Shown here in pieces: positions 40,395-50,400 of a stretch of 57,055 nucleotides of DNA (its first letter is position 1; each line of letters starts with the position of its first letter). Source of the stretch: Planctomycetota bacterium (GTDB lineage Bacteria > Planctomycetota > Phycisphaerae > Sedimentisphaerales > Anaerobacaceae); NCBI GenBank assembly GCA_019456145.1, contig VRUL01000033.1:1-57055 (forward strand). The letters run 5' to 3'. The translations under genes and the position numbers were made by a program. The notes under the pieces are model-generated. The model was not told the origin of the DNA. It saw nothing but the letters and a program-made list of their open reading frames with translations, and searched no databases.

Positions 40395-41828
40395 TCAACT
40401 GGTCTGAAGTGGTTGGGTTGTCTGGAAGCGTTTTTTGGCCTGGCCGATGAGATAAAAACTGCCGGTTATGCAAATCAGGTCTTCTTTGTCGACAGCGCTT
40501 TTTGCAAGTCGATATGCTTCACTGAGAGTTGTAGCCGACTGGCACATCTTGTTGCACATTTCCGTATACATATCTGCCAGGTCGTCCGGGGACATCGCCT
40601 TGGCCGAATTACTGCGGGTAAAAACAACCTTGTCAGCCCCATATCGCAATTCGTTAAGCATTCCTTCAACGTCCTTGTCACTGTTGCAGCCAAATATCAC
40701 TACCATAGAATCGTATGGAATATTTTGACCTATTGCATGTATCAGGGCGCGGATACTTGCCGCATTGTGAGCAGCATCGATCATAATTCTCGGGTCATCA
40801 CAAATCATCTCCATTCGGCCGGTCAGAGAGACGTCATTAAGTCCCTCACTTGACTTTAGGTCATCTGATTCGTAACCACTTGATTTGAGTTTATCCAGCA
40901 TAGCCAGAGCCAGACCGCAGTTGATGGCCTGATGTTTGCCGTACATCGGCACTCGGAGGTGTTCGAATTTACTGGTTGGTGTCGTCAGACAGATTCTTGT
41001 ATGCGGACCGTCCTCACGTGACGTTTCAAATCGCTGCGAAAAATCAATATCGCTGCCGGTTACGCTAAACGGCGCCTTCGCAGCAGTGGCAAACGATTTT
41101 AGAACATCCATTGCCTCCGGATCCTGCTCGACGGTAATAACCGGTACACCGTGCTTAAAAACACCGGCTTTCTCTTTGGCAATACTGCCAATCGTATCGC
41201 CGAGTTGATGTTGGTGGTCAATACTCAAACTGGTTATACCGACGACTTCGGGGCGAATAACATTAGTGCTGTCAAGCCTGCCGCCCATGCCGGTTTCAAT
41301 CACGGCAATGTCGACATCCTGATCTACAAAATACATGAACGCCAGCGCAGTCATAATCTCAAAGAAACTCACCTGTTCAGTCTTGGCTATTTTCTCAACC
41401 GGAGCATAAATGCGATTCAGCAAGCCAAGCATTTCAGACTCGCTAATCATTTTTGAATCGACCATAATTCGCTCATGCAGGTGCAGCACGTGCGGCGAGG
41501 TGTATAATCCAACAGTATATTCGTTGGCTTCGAGCATCTTGCCCAGCATCGTGGCGGTCGAACCTTTACCTTTTGTGCCGGCTATATGAACTGTAGGGAC
41601 TTTTTTATGAGGATTACTTACTAAAGACAGGAGCTTCTCCATCCTGGCAAGGTTAAACGTCGTGATGTTATATCGCAAACGTTTTTCCGTTTCGTAGTCA
41701 GTCCTCTCGTACAGGTATTTAAGAGCCTCTTTGTAGGTCCGAAAAGCCTTTTTGCTTTTGACTTTCGCTACCTTTAAAGGGCCCTTTTTCGTCTGTTTCT
41801 TCCCGATTCTTTTTGTTGATCTTGCCAT
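40395..41828 (-). CDS. folC: Dihydrofolate/folylpolyglutamate synthase
   Basis: 477 aa. ATP-site P-loop GTKGKGSTA (about 82-90), LYTSPHVLHLHERI, a METGMGGRLDSTNV-type segment and VGITSLSIDHQHQLGD are all diagnostic of FolC. The DAAHNAASIRALI motif near the C-terminus is also typical. It joins glutamate to dihydropteroate or extends the folate tail in the cytoplasm. A lysine-rich extension (residues 1-28) precedes the usual start. A near-consensus promoter ends 9 bases before the ATG, so the mRNA is probably leaderless or nearly so. It is a housekeeping gene, unrelated to the sugar genes downstream. Confidence 0.95.
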   Translation of the reverse strand: MARSTKRIGKKQTKKGPLKVAKVKSKKAFRTYKEALKYLYERTDYETEKRLRYNITTFNLARMEKLLSLVSNPHKKVPTVHIAGTKGKGSTATMLGKMLEANEYTVGLYTSPHVLHLHERIMVDSKMISESEMLGLLNRIYAPVEKIAKTEQVSFFEIMTALAFMYFVDQDVDIAVIETGMGGRLDSTNVIRPEVVGITSLSIDHQHQLGDTIGSIAKEKAGVFKHGVPVITVEQDPEAMDVLKSFATAAKAPFSVTGSDIDFSQRFETSREDGPHTRICLTTPTSKFEHLRVPMYGKHQAINCGLALAMLDKLKSSGYESDDLKSSEGLNDVSLTGRMEMICDDPRIMIDAAHNAASIRALIHAIGQNIPYDSMVVIFGCNSDKDVEGMLNELRYGADKVVFTRSNSAKAMSPDDLADMYTEMCNKMCQSATTLSEAYRLAKSAVDKEDLICITGSFYLIGQAKKRFQTTQPLQTS

Positions 41829-41837
41829 AAACTATAA

Positions 41838-41866
41838 ATTATAACCGAAGAAAGCACCCAAGTCAA
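41838..41866 (-). promoter_or_regulatory. folC: Sigma-70 promoter of folC, near-leaderless
   Basis: On the minus strand TTGACT (41866-41861), a 17-bp spacer and TATAAT (41843-41838). Only nine bases lie between the -10 box and the folC ATG at 41828, so transcription should begin at or just before the start codon. No ribosome site is present in that interval. Confidence 0.7.
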
Positions 41867-42156
41867 TACACAGAGGCCCGAAACGTTACAAATTACCGCT
41901 GACACCACCGAATAAAAGAATGTAACCTCTTGCTAACTAAGAAGTTACAAAAATTATACCTACTTTGCAGCATTATTTCCCTAAACCTGTTTTTACACTA
42001 CCATACCGGAAAGCAATATTGCCTTTTCTGATCAAAATGTGCTTTCTAAGGCCGATTTGCAATCCGATACAGTCTTTGCCCCCGATTGGCTAAAAAGTAT
42101 TTTGCACTCGGTTTTACCAGCGGTTTCTTACACCCCCAACTTTTACTACTGTTAAT
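41867..42156. other. Intergenic gap, no gene seen
   Basis: The stretch between the folC promoter and the end of the second response-regulator gene holds no frame with coding character, no tRNA and no clear terminator. It is AT-rich with scattered homopolymers. Confidence 0.4.
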
Positions 42157-42615
42157 TTAACTCTCTCCTGTCCCATCGATAACGGGTATTCTTACAGACT
42201 CCAGAGAAAGGAATGCTCCCAGATTTTCAACCGCTTCCATAAATTTATTATAATCCGCCGGTTTAATCATATAAAAACTGCATCCCATTTCGTAGTACCG
42301 GTCAACCTCGCTTGCCTGGTCCGTGGTCGTTAGAATAATTACCGGAATCTTTTTCAGTTCCTCGTCCTCTTTAATCTTCGCAAGAACCTCTTGCCCATCA
42401 ACCCTGGGCATCCGAATATCAAGCAGCAACAAATAACATCCCCTTTCATCACGTTTCGCCGTATTGTCCCTGTTTAACAGAAAATCCAGTAACTCCTGAC
42501 CATCCCTGAAATGCAGAATATCATTCTCGACACAACTGCGCCAAAGATTTCTCTTTACAAGCTTAACGTGTCCCGGGTCATCTTCGGCGATAAGGATAAC
42601 CGCCTCCTTGTTCAT
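42157..42615 (-). CDS. Receiver-only response regulator (Rcp1/CheY-like), second copy
   Basis: 152 aa, a single receiver domain. Acidic pocket ILIAEDD (about 6-12), phosphorylated Asp in LLLLDIRMPRVDG (about 67), the Thr switch in ILTTTD and the Lys in MIKPADY. No output domain, so it acts through protein contact, as in Rcp1 of phytochrome systems. It follows a paralogue by 14 bp and lies downstream of a histidine kinase. Both share length, MNKE-VILIAEDD start and the FRDGQ/FADGQ segment, so they arose by tandem duplication. Confidence 0.9.
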   Translation of the reverse strand: MNKEAVILIAEDDPGHVKLVKRNLWRSCVENDILHFRDGQELLDFLLNRDNTAKRDERGCYLLLLDIRMPRVDGQEVLAKIKEDEELKKIPVIILTTTDQASEVDRYYEMGCSFYMIKPADYNKFMEAVENLGAFLSLESVRIPVIDGTGES

Positions 42616-42629
42616 TTTACAACACCTTT

Positions 42630-43079
42630 CTACTTCGGCATTCCATCAATCTGCGGTACCTCAACAACAGAAAGAAGCAAACCCACTTTCCGAACAGCTT
42701 CTGCAAAATCCTGATATTCCACCGGCTTGACAATATAAACACTACACCCAAGTTTATGACAGCGATCTATCGTACGCGGATCATCTGTTGTCGTTAACAT
42801 AACCACAGGAATCTTCTTTAATTCCGGATCGTTCTTGACTTTCTCGAGAACTTCCATTCCGTCTATCTTCGGCATGCGGATATCCAGCAACAAAATATAC
42901 TCCTTGTCGTGCTCACGTTTAGGCCCGTCGCCCTTTACGAAAAGAAAATCGAGCGTCTCCTGGCCATCAGCAAATCTGAGTATCTCGTTACACACACCGG
43001 CACGCTGCAAACTTCTCTTTATCAACTCAAAATGCCCCTCGTCATCTTCTGCAATAAGGATAACACCCTCTTTGTTCAT
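42630..43079 (-). CDS. Receiver-only response regulator (Rcp1/CheY-like), first copy
   Basis: 149 aa, a single receiver domain: ILIAEDDEGHFELIKRSLQ, phospho-Asp in LLLDIRMPKIDGMEVL, the switch MLTTTD and the Lys in IVKPVEY. It is closest to the neighbouring copy. GGAAAGG before the ATG is a good ribosome site, and 37 bp separate it from the kinase gene. The pair probably competes for, or relays, phosphate from the upstream kinase, perhaps to a distant partner. Confidence 0.9.
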   Translation of the reverse strand: MNKEGVILIAEDDEGHFELIKRSLQRAGVCNEILRFADGQETLDFLFVKGDGPKREHDKEYILLLDIRMPKIDGMEVLEKVKNDPELKKIPVVMLTTTDDPRTIDRCHKLGCSVYIVKPVEYQDFAEAVRKVGLLLSVVEVPQIDGMPK

Positions 43080-43116
43080 GCTTTTCCTTTCCTGTCAACT
43101 CCTTCATTGTTATCAA

Positions 43117-44919
43117 TCAAAAGCTCGGCAAAGAAACCAGGAATTTGCTCCCTTTTCCAAGCTCCGATTCAACCCATACCTTTCCATTATGCCTGTCGAG
43201 GATGCGCCTGACAATAGTTAATCCAAGTCCTTCTCCACTTTTATTGCCAGGTTCGAGCCGGTGGAATATCTGAAATATCTTACCCTGATGCTCGGGAGCA
43301 ATACCGATTCCGTTATCCTCAATGCAATAAATACTATGACCATTATCAATTTTACCGTATATATGTATCACCCCCGGCCGGGATTCGTCAAGATATTTAA
43401 ATGCGTTATCCAAAATATTAGAAAAAATCTGGTTTATCTGTGAAGCATCACCAAGGCAGGGCGGCATTAATTCTAAATCCACCGTTGCACCTGCTTCCTT
43501 TAACTGGTATTCCATGTTTTTGGTGACATCAGTGAACATTGCGTTCATATCTAAACGCTCAATATTAACCGCTGCCTGGCCCAGACGAGAAAGTCTCAAC
43601 AGACCTGACAGCAGCGAATCCATCTTTTTCGCACTGGTCAAAATGAAACCTAACGCTTCAGGAACATCCTTATTAAAAGCCGTACGCACTTCTTCGCTCA
43701 TATCCGCAGCGTTTATCTTCTCTTTAAGGGCCAAATGTATCAGGTCGCAACTGAGGGATAACTCACTGCTAAAACCCTGAATATTAACGAGCGGCGACCG
43801 CAAATCGTGCGAGGTAACGTACAAAATCGACTCAAGCTCTTTGTTCTTCAATGCCAAAGTCTGCATGAGCCTTTCGCGGTCTTCTTCTGCCAACTTGCGG
43901 GCCGTGATATCTCGGCTAATGCCCACAATGCCCACAATCTTTCCGCGACTGTCCCGTAAAGGGACCTTTGTTGTAGAATACCACTTACGGTTCCCTGCGG
44001 CATCTACAGCCGGCTCTTCCCGGCTGACCAACGACTGGCCCGACGAGATGACCTTCTGACCATCGGCAGAATATCGCTCTGCAAGTTCCTTCGGATAGAA
44101 GTCAAAATCCGTCTTTCCAAGCAGCTTGTCCGGTGTACCCGCCCCCATTAAACGTGCGACCGCAACATTGCCTACTACGAACCGCATCTCGGTATCTTTG
44201 ACATAGATATTATCCGGCATGTTGTCTATCAGTGTCCGCAGCAGATTGTGTTCTTCTGCCAGTGACTCCTCCGCCAGCTTACGCTTGGTGATATTCTGTA
44301 TGGTTGAGCGAATGCCCCTGATGTGCCCGGCCTTGTCACGCAGAAGCCGAACTCCAACAATCACTGCAATTGTAGTTCCATCTTTTCGCACAAGCGAGCG
44401 CTCGAAGACCTGTCCGGGCGATATCTCACCAGCGAGTTTGTCAGCAACCGTTTCCCGCGACTTATCTTTCTCGGCCGAAAATTCCCACACAGGCTTGCCG
44501 AGCATCTCTTCAGCGGTATAGCCGAGCATTTCGAGTTCCGTGCGGTTCACTCGCGTAATCCGCCCCTGGGTATCCAGTTCATGGTAGCCGATAGGTGCGT
44601 TATCGAACAGTTCTTCAAACCGTGCTTCTCTTTCTCGAAGTTTCTGTTCCACGAGTTCCGCCAGAAAGGCGTAGACGACAAACGCCCACCACATTGGAAT
44701 CAATGTTCCAATGACGCCCTCTGCCCTGTCCAAAGCTCTGGTTATCCCGAACCACTCGATGAACAAACACAAGCCATAAGACAAAGTAAATACCAGAAGC
44801 CCCGTGAACACTAATTTGGTTTTGAGTTCAAAAGCCCGCTTCCAACCTCTCAGCAGAACAATCAGCCCAACCGCCGAAGCCAAAAAAGTGACAAGGTCAA
44901 AAGCTACTACAGAGTGCAT
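43117..44919 (-). CDS. Membrane histidine kinase with two PAS domains
   Basis: 600 aa from the ATG at 44919 (AAGGAGG upstream; the longer frame to 45027 overlaps the small gene). Three membrane helices (about 1-100), PAS 1 (RFEELFDNAPIGYHELD, about 112-220), PAS 2 (LLRTLIDNMPDNIYVKD, about 235-350), HisKA with the phospho-His in YVTSHDLRSPL (about 378), and the ATPase with N-box NILDNAFKY, G1 EDNGIGI, F-box FQIFHRL and G2 GEGLGLTIV. PAS plus this HisKA type is common in phytochrome-like kinases, but no bilin GAF domain is present. Its stop and ATG context (TGATG) couples it to the upstream small protein. Confidence 0.92.
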   Translation of the reverse strand: MHSVVAFDLVTFLASAVGLIVLLRGWKRAFELKTKLVFTGLLVFTLSYGLCLFIEWFGITRALDRAEGVIGTLIPMWWAFVVYAFLAELVEQKLREREARFEELFDNAPIGYHELDTQGRITRVNRTELEMLGYTAEEMLGKPVWEFSAEKDKSRETVADKLAGEISPGQVFERSLVRKDGTTIAVIVGVRLLRDKAGHIRGIRSTIQNITKRKLAEESLAEEHNLLRTLIDNMPDNIYVKDTEMRFVVGNVAVARLMGAGTPDKLLGKTDFDFYPKELAERYSADGQKVISSGQSLVSREEPAVDAAGNRKWYSTTKVPLRDSRGKIVGIVGISRDITARKLAEEDRERLMQTLALKNKELESILYVTSHDLRSPLVNIQGFSSELSLSCDLIHLALKEKINAADMSEEVRTAFNKDVPEALGFILTSAKKMDSLLSGLLRLSRLGQAAVNIERLDMNAMFTDVTKNMEYQLKEAGATVDLELMPPCLGDASQINQIFSNILDNAFKYLDESRPGVIHIYGKIDNGHSIYCIEDNGIGIAPEHQGKIFQIFHRLEPGNKSGEGLGLTIVRRILDRHNGKVWVESELGKGSKFLVSLPSF

Positions 44920-45203
44920 CACAAAGCCTCCTTTCTGTTGCCAAATACCTTCCAACACCACACGGCCACGAATACCGAGCCAACAGCGTAGCACGCGTGC
45001 TCCACGTAATTCAGAAGCTCTTCCCAAAAGAAACCTTCCAGCACAGTCAGAATCCAGCTTACCAGAAGCAAGTAGAAACCCATAATAAGGATGTTCGACG
45101 CCGGAAGGTCTTTCAGTCGTGGTCGACTTCCCAGGATAAATATCAAAACCCCCACGCCAATCAGAAGCATAACAACTTCATTTTCGAATATCTCATATAC
45201 CAT
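44919..45203 (-). CDS. Small membrane protein upstream of the kinase
   Basis: 94 aa from the ATG at 45203, which has AAGGAG eight bases upstream; a longer in-frame start at 45260 lacks this. Helices at about 8-25, 38-60 and 65-85 (EVVMLLIGVGVLIFILGSRP, ILIMGFYLLLVSWILTVLEG, YAVGSVFVAVWCWKVFG). It overlaps the kinase start (TGATG). The layout resembles the kinase's own membrane region and may be a separate sensor subunit. No family recognised. Confidence 0.72.
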   Translation of the reverse strand: MVYEIFENEVVMLLIGVGVLIFILGSRPRLKDLPASNILIMGFYLLLVSWILTVLEGFFWEELLNYVEHACYAVGSVFVAVWCWKVFGNRKEAL

Positions 45204-45322
45204 TTCGATATCTCCTTGTGGTTTATTGTTCTTTCGCAAAAAAGAAGCGACTAATTGCACACCGCTTCGTTGGTTGGCAAAGCCAGCGGGCGGGGCCTTT
45301 ATTCACCCCCTTCCGGTAACTT

Positions 45323-45481
45323 AGAGTCTCTAACAAAATGAATCGTTGTACCGAAAGCGAGCGTTTTTTTGTCCTGCAAGGAAGGCGAAACAGGCAATGC
45401 CAAAGCATTGTCGATGCAGCCTGACGCAGTCAGGACGAAAAACAAGCCGCTTGAATACAGAGTCATTTTGTTATAGGCTCT
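45323..45481. mobile_element. MITE-like nested-hairpin element 2
   Basis: A 159-bp unit with terminal inverted repeats: the left begins AGAGTCTCTAACAAAATGA and the right, reverse-complemented, begins AGAGCCTATAACAAAATGA (about three mismatches over 22 bp). Inside, TTTTGTCCTG and CAGGAC-GAAAA form a second inverted pair around a central hairpin CAATGC-CAAA-GCATTG. No transposase frame. It shares the outer word and the three-tier architecture of the element at 3264-3441, although the interiors are different in sequence. Confidence 0.6.
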
Positions 45482-45754
45482 TATAAACACGGCGGAAAAA
45501 CAGCCTTATGCTTTTCCCTGCCCCCGCTCACTGCCGGTGGGGGGCCTGCCCGTTTGACGTTTTTCCATAAGTCATTGTAGCAAGGGAAGATGTAGAAGGC
45601 AAGAAAATTTCCAGCCCCCTTCTGCATAGTATTGCCCGTCGGGTGAGTGGTGGTTATTTAACCAATTAACAAATTACCATTTAACTCCGAACCTGGACTT
45701 CGGAGTGTCTTTCGGGAAATCCGCAGTCAGTAATAAGCTGTGGATGTTTTTTTG
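45482..45754. other. Intergenic segment before dprA
   Basis: No gene seen. It contains inverted words GGAAAAAC/GTTTTTCC and a perfect hairpin ACTCCGAA-CCTGGAC-TTCGGAGT (45684-45706), which is not followed by a T run. The hairpin lies just upstream of the dprA promoter and could be a terminator-like or operator-like structure. Confidence 0.4.
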
Positions 45755-45782
45755 TTGACGCCTGACGGTTATTAGATAAACT
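45755..45782 (+). promoter_or_regulatory. dprA: Sigma-70 promoter of dprA
   Basis: TTGACG (45755-45760), a 16-bp spacer and TAAACT (45777-45782), ending 43 bases before the dprA ATG. Confidence 0.55.
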
Positions 45783-45825
45783 CCAGTTAATATTTTCGTT
45801 TTTATGGCAACTTAAGGAGATAGCG

Positions 45826-46980
45826 ATGGCAAAATCGCAGCAACATTCCGCCGACATCGAAAAATGGCTCAAATTAATCAGGCTCGATAGTGTCGGCCCA
45901 ACTACTTTCGGAAAACTTATAAAACATTTCGGCTCAGTGGATCGTGCCTTAGGTGCTTCGGTCAGTGAGTTGGCCAAAGTAGATGGAGTAGGTTTCAAAA
46001 CTGGTGAACAAATTGCCGCAACGCGTAACAAATTCGACACAACCGCTGAACTGGAATTGGCTCAGAAGCTTGGCGTCTGGATAATCCACCTTGATGATAA
46101 GCGTTATCCGTGCGTATTGAAGCAGATTTACGACCCTCCGCCGGTCCTTTACATTAAGGGCAGCTTGACTCGACAGGATAGTTTGTGCATTTCAATAGTC
46201 GGTTCCCGGCGTTGCAGTCTGTATGGTCAGGAGCAGTCTTCTCGATTTGCTCATTTTTTAAGCTCAGCCGGCTTTACTATTTGTTCCGGGATGGCCCGCG
46301 GCATAGATACCGCGGCACATCAAGGTGCGCTGTCAGCCAATGGACGCACAATTGCAGTACAAGGCTGCGGCCTGGCGAATATCTACCCGCCGGAGAACAA
46401 GAAGCTATTTGAAATGATAGCTGAATCCGGCGCCTGCATCAGCGAATTGCCGCTTCGGTACGAGCCGCTGTCGGAGAACTTCCCGCCCCGCAACAGAATA
46501 ATAGCAGGACTGTCACTGGGGACGATTGTTGTCGAGGCCGGCCAGCGTTCAGGAGCCTTGATTACCGCCCGGGCAGCACTGGAAAATAATCGTGAGGTGA
46601 TGGCCGTACCGGGCAAAATTGATTCGCCGCTGAGTAAAGGTCCTCATCAGCTAATAAAACAGGGGGCAAAGCTAATCGAATCCGTTGAAGATATCATGGA
46701 AGCTCTCGGCTATATCGGCCAACAACTGAAAAGCCATGTAGCCGCAGCGACGATAAAAGCCTCTGGGAAAGCCGAGGCACCCTTATTTGACACAAGCCAA
46801 CTGAATCTAAGCGGTTCTGAAAAAACGATTTACGATTATCTAAGCAAAGAGCCGTCGCACATAGACCAGCTAATAGCAGAGACCGATGTAGCACCAGGCA
46901 ATATAAACGCCGGCTTGATATCCCTTCGACTCAAAGGACTCATAAAGCAACTGCCCGGTAATCTGTTTCTGAAACATTAG
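45826..46980 (+). CDS. dprA: DNA-processing protein DprA
   Basis: 384 aa: an N-terminal helix-hairpin-helix region (about 12-70, LIRLDSVGPTTFGKLIKHFG), the Rossmann-like DprA core with SIVGSRRCSLYGQEQ, GMARGIDTAAHQGAL, FPPRNRIIAGLSLGTIVVEA and GSGALITARAAL-like segments, and a C-terminal winged helix (about 325-384, DTSQLNLSGSEKTIYDYL). It loads RecA on incoming single-stranded DNA during transformation and is widely kept in bacteria. AAGGAGA is seven bases before the ATG. Monocistronic. Confidence 0.95.
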   Translation: MAKSQQHSADIEKWLKLIRLDSVGPTTFGKLIKHFGSVDRALGASVSELAKVDGVGFKTGEQIAATRNKFDTTAELELAQKLGVWIIHLDDKRYPCVLKQIYDPPPVLYIKGSLTRQDSLCISIVGSRRCSLYGQEQSSRFAHFLSSAGFTICSGMARGIDTAAHQGALSANGRTIAVQGCGLANIYPPENKKLFEMIAESGACISELPLRYEPLSENFPPRNRIIAGLSLGTIVVEAGQRSGALITARAALENNREVMAVPGKIDSPLSKGPHQLIKQGAKLIESVEDIMEALGYIGQQLKSHVAAATIKASGKAEAPLFDTSQLNLSGSEKTIYDYLSKEPSHIDQLIAETDVAPGNINAGLISLRLKGLIKQLPGNLFLKH

Positions 46981-47028
46981 TTTTTCTTTTTTTGCTGAAA
47001 TCGTCTTTCTTGCTCTTTTTTCCTTATC

Positions 47029-47310
47029 GATTTTGTCATTCCCGCGTAGGGGCGACCCCATGTGGCCGCCCGAATATGTATCGTCATTCTGAGCGAAGTG
47101 AAGAATCTCAAAAAATTAATCAATAATCAATCATCATTAATCATTTATATTGAGTGCCTGTAAGCCACCCCGGCAATCTCACTCCCTGTCATCCCGAGCG
47201 CAGTCGAGGGATCTATTAAAAAATGTCATTGCGAGGAGCGAAGCGACGCGGCAATCTCCTGATGTCATTCCCGCGAAAGCGGGAATCCATTTTTGATTTC
47301 TACATTGTAT
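47029..47310. repeat. Cluster of REP-like intergenic repeats
   Basis: Several units of the widespread GTCATT... type occur in a row: GTCATTCCCGCGTAGGGGCGACC (part of the same family as the cruciform at 16393), GTCATTCTGAGCGAAGTGAAG at 47091, GTCATCCCGAGCGCAGTCGAG at 47187, GTCATTGCGAGGAGCGAAGCG at 47225, and GTCATTCCCGCGAAAGCGGGA at 47265. The last contains a short hairpin. Such units are intergenic palindromes spread in many genomes; they sit between convergent genes here. After them (47330-47400) runs a CTAATCCCCTAAT-type low-complexity stretch. Confidence 0.6.
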
Positions 47311-47435
47311 TTTTGCTTTTTGCATTTTGATATTTGATTTGTCTACATTCCTTGTTCGATATTCAACACCTAATTCCCTAATCCCCTAATCCTCTAATTC
47401 ACTAAAAAAATCTTTCCCTTTTCAATTCTTTTGTG

Positions 47436-50400
47436 CTATCTTACACGTCTTAAGAGTCTTGGTCTACTTACTGTTCCTCTGATTACAACATCCTTGATTA
47501 CAATTTCTCCCGGCTTTTTCTCAATCTCATCTAAACTGTAAAATTGCTCGGCGGTCCCGTTCGCCCAAAAACTCAACTTGTATGTATAATCAGGCGGTAG
47601 ATCAGCAGGTATTAGGATTTCATATAATCCTTGTGCGTTTGAGCTTACTTGTCCGAACTCTTCCCCGTCGTTTTTGTATCTTTTATCATACGGTATAACC
47701 TTGATAGTCGCTTGGGTCGGTACACCTTCCTTATCAATGACTTTCCCGGATATTCGTATTGCGGGCTTCAGAATAATCTCGACATCTTTTTCATACCCGC
47801 TCTTCGGTTTATAAGAAGCAGCAAGCTTGCGTCGTCTATGGATTATGATCAAGCAAACTGGACCCGTAGCACCACTATGCCGCATATCCATAGGAGCATA
47901 CAATATACTGAACTTTCCATTCCCTATAGTACGGGAGTGATATCCCTCCATATCGAACGGGATCATTTCCAGCAGCGCTCCTCCTGCAGGTCTGCCGTTC
48001 GGATCAAATACCGTTCCATCAATACCATCTTTATGTTTACGGTTTATCTCGATATGCAGTGCATGAGTCTGCCCTGCCTTTACTTCGACCTGCATGTTGA
48101 TTTGCTCATATTCGTAATTCTTACCCCCCCAGATACGAGAAAGAGTGTATTCCCCGGCCGGTAAAACTATGTAGGCCAGGCCATCTATATTAGTGGGTAC
48201 GCCTGCCCGGAAAATAATATCTTCACCTTGAAATGCAATCCCTGCACCAGCCACCGGGCTGCGGGTATCCGAGTCCGTGACAAGAACCTCGATAAGGCCA
48301 TTACCTCCAAATGGACCTTTCGGTTTTTCAGCAACCGGTTTTTTAGGTGTCATGACGATTCGCATGTTTTCAGTCCCGGCCTCTACCTGAGTATCAAAAT
48401 CATGGAACTCATAAGCGCCCGGGAAGCAGCCAGGGGACCATTCGGATTCTACGCTAAATTTAAGTTTTCCCTGGCTTAAATCCTCAAATGCAAATTTGCC
48501 GTCAGGACCTGTCTCGAAAGGTTCGAAGTGGGCGTTTGGACCGGTTTGTACCGCGCTACTGCTAAAGTCTACAACGTCTGTAAAGCTAACTTTCGCTTTG
48601 GCCATGGGCCTTCCCAGCGTGTCAACCACTATACCGGAAAGTGAAAGACCCGCATCTTTAAGAACAAAATCTCTGATTTCAACTTCTGTGGTGCCGGGCT
48701 CAACGGCGATCGGCATATTCTCCCCTCTTTTCTCATGAGAACGCCGGTTTCGCTTCCAATTTTCGATATATCCGGAACTACCTTTCCCTGTATAGACTTT
48801 CACTATGGATTGGCCAAAACCATCGGCAGCCGCGGTTATTATGTAAGGACCACTCGTATGTCTTGAACCTAACATATCATGGGGCAGTGCTCTTAGCCTG
48901 TAAATACCATCGCTGTCGGTAACGAAGTCATCCTCATTGCCCATTTCAAATGGTTTCTGGACATTGGCAGGCAGAAGCAGAACAAGACATGGATACACAA
49001 CCGCGCCTTTAATGGGTTGACCGGTGGTATCAACCACCCGACCAACAATATCAAACGCGTCAGATAAAACTATCCTGATAAGCCCGCTGCTTCTCGCATA
49101 GAAGTTAAGAAACTTTGCCCTGTTATTTTCTGTATCCTGCGCATAGATATAAAATTCATTATGCACACCGTACCTTCCCAAATTTTCCCTGCCAAAAGCC
49201 GCAACGACAGCTTCCTCATAATTCTCTTTGACGATCTTAGATTGCCCAGCTTCATCAGTTTGTCCCAGGTGGACATTTCCCGGTAACATATAGATATCTA
49301 CACCTGAAACAGGTTTCTTCTCGGCATCGGTAACAACAAGCAGGATTCCTTTTGATTCTGCAGTAATATCAAATTTAAATTCACGTTCTTCCCGTTCACC
49401 CGGCTGGATTATCACAGGTACAGGCTTGCTAAGAAGCTCTTTGCCATATTTGGAAATTCGCTCGATAGCATATCTACCAGCCGGCCGTCTGAAGAAAGCA
49501 ATGCCTTCCTCGCCAGTTTGTGCAGAAAGACGCTCTCCTGTTTTCTCGTTTCTCAGGATAACATCAGCATCAGTAACGGGCTTGCCGGTTCCTTTCTTGC
49601 TGATTTTGATATTCAGAGTCCCCGTTTTGTACACCTGTAAGTCTACATTATTTACCATCTGTCCTTTAGTAACGATGATTTCCCGGCCTACCGTCTCGTA
49701 GGGATATGCGTAATCAAAGAGGTACTTGCCCGGCGAACAGTACATTGAATAACATCCCTCCTCGTTTGTAACAGTAGTTACAGACGGAAGCACCAACCTC
49801 TTATCCGGAACCTGAGGCTCGAAACTAATCTCAAGTTCCTTCACAGGCAAGCCTGTATCCTTATCTATAACCCGACCGGTAAATCCGGAATTTATTTCCA
49901 TTTTCAAGACAATATCGGGCGCACCTGCTTCAAACTTACCTTGATCCGTTCTGCCGCCTCTGTAATCCCATGTGAACTTATCAAGGTAACCTTCAGCAAA
50001 TGCGTACAACTCAACAAATGCTTCTATAGGAATATGGTCAAACATAAAAATTCCGTCTCTATCGGCAATACTTGTTGAAAGGTCTGTCGAGCTCAGAAGG
50101 CCTATGAGCTGACCATCCTCCCATTCTCTTATAATCGGATAAATATGTACCTCGGCACCATTCAAAGCAAACCCCCTGTCATCTACTACCTTACCTGACA
50201 CCGTAGCGGATTTGCTGAGAACAATGGCCTTGTCCTTGCCGACTTCCAGTGAACGGAAATATTGTGCCCCAAGAGAAAAACCATCCTTTTGCGCCACAAT
50301 AAATAACCTGTCAAAACTCGGGCCTCCGCCTCTATAAGGGCGTTTCATAGTGATCGTGAATATTCCATTCTCATTTGTCATTGTCGTTTCTAAAACTTTA

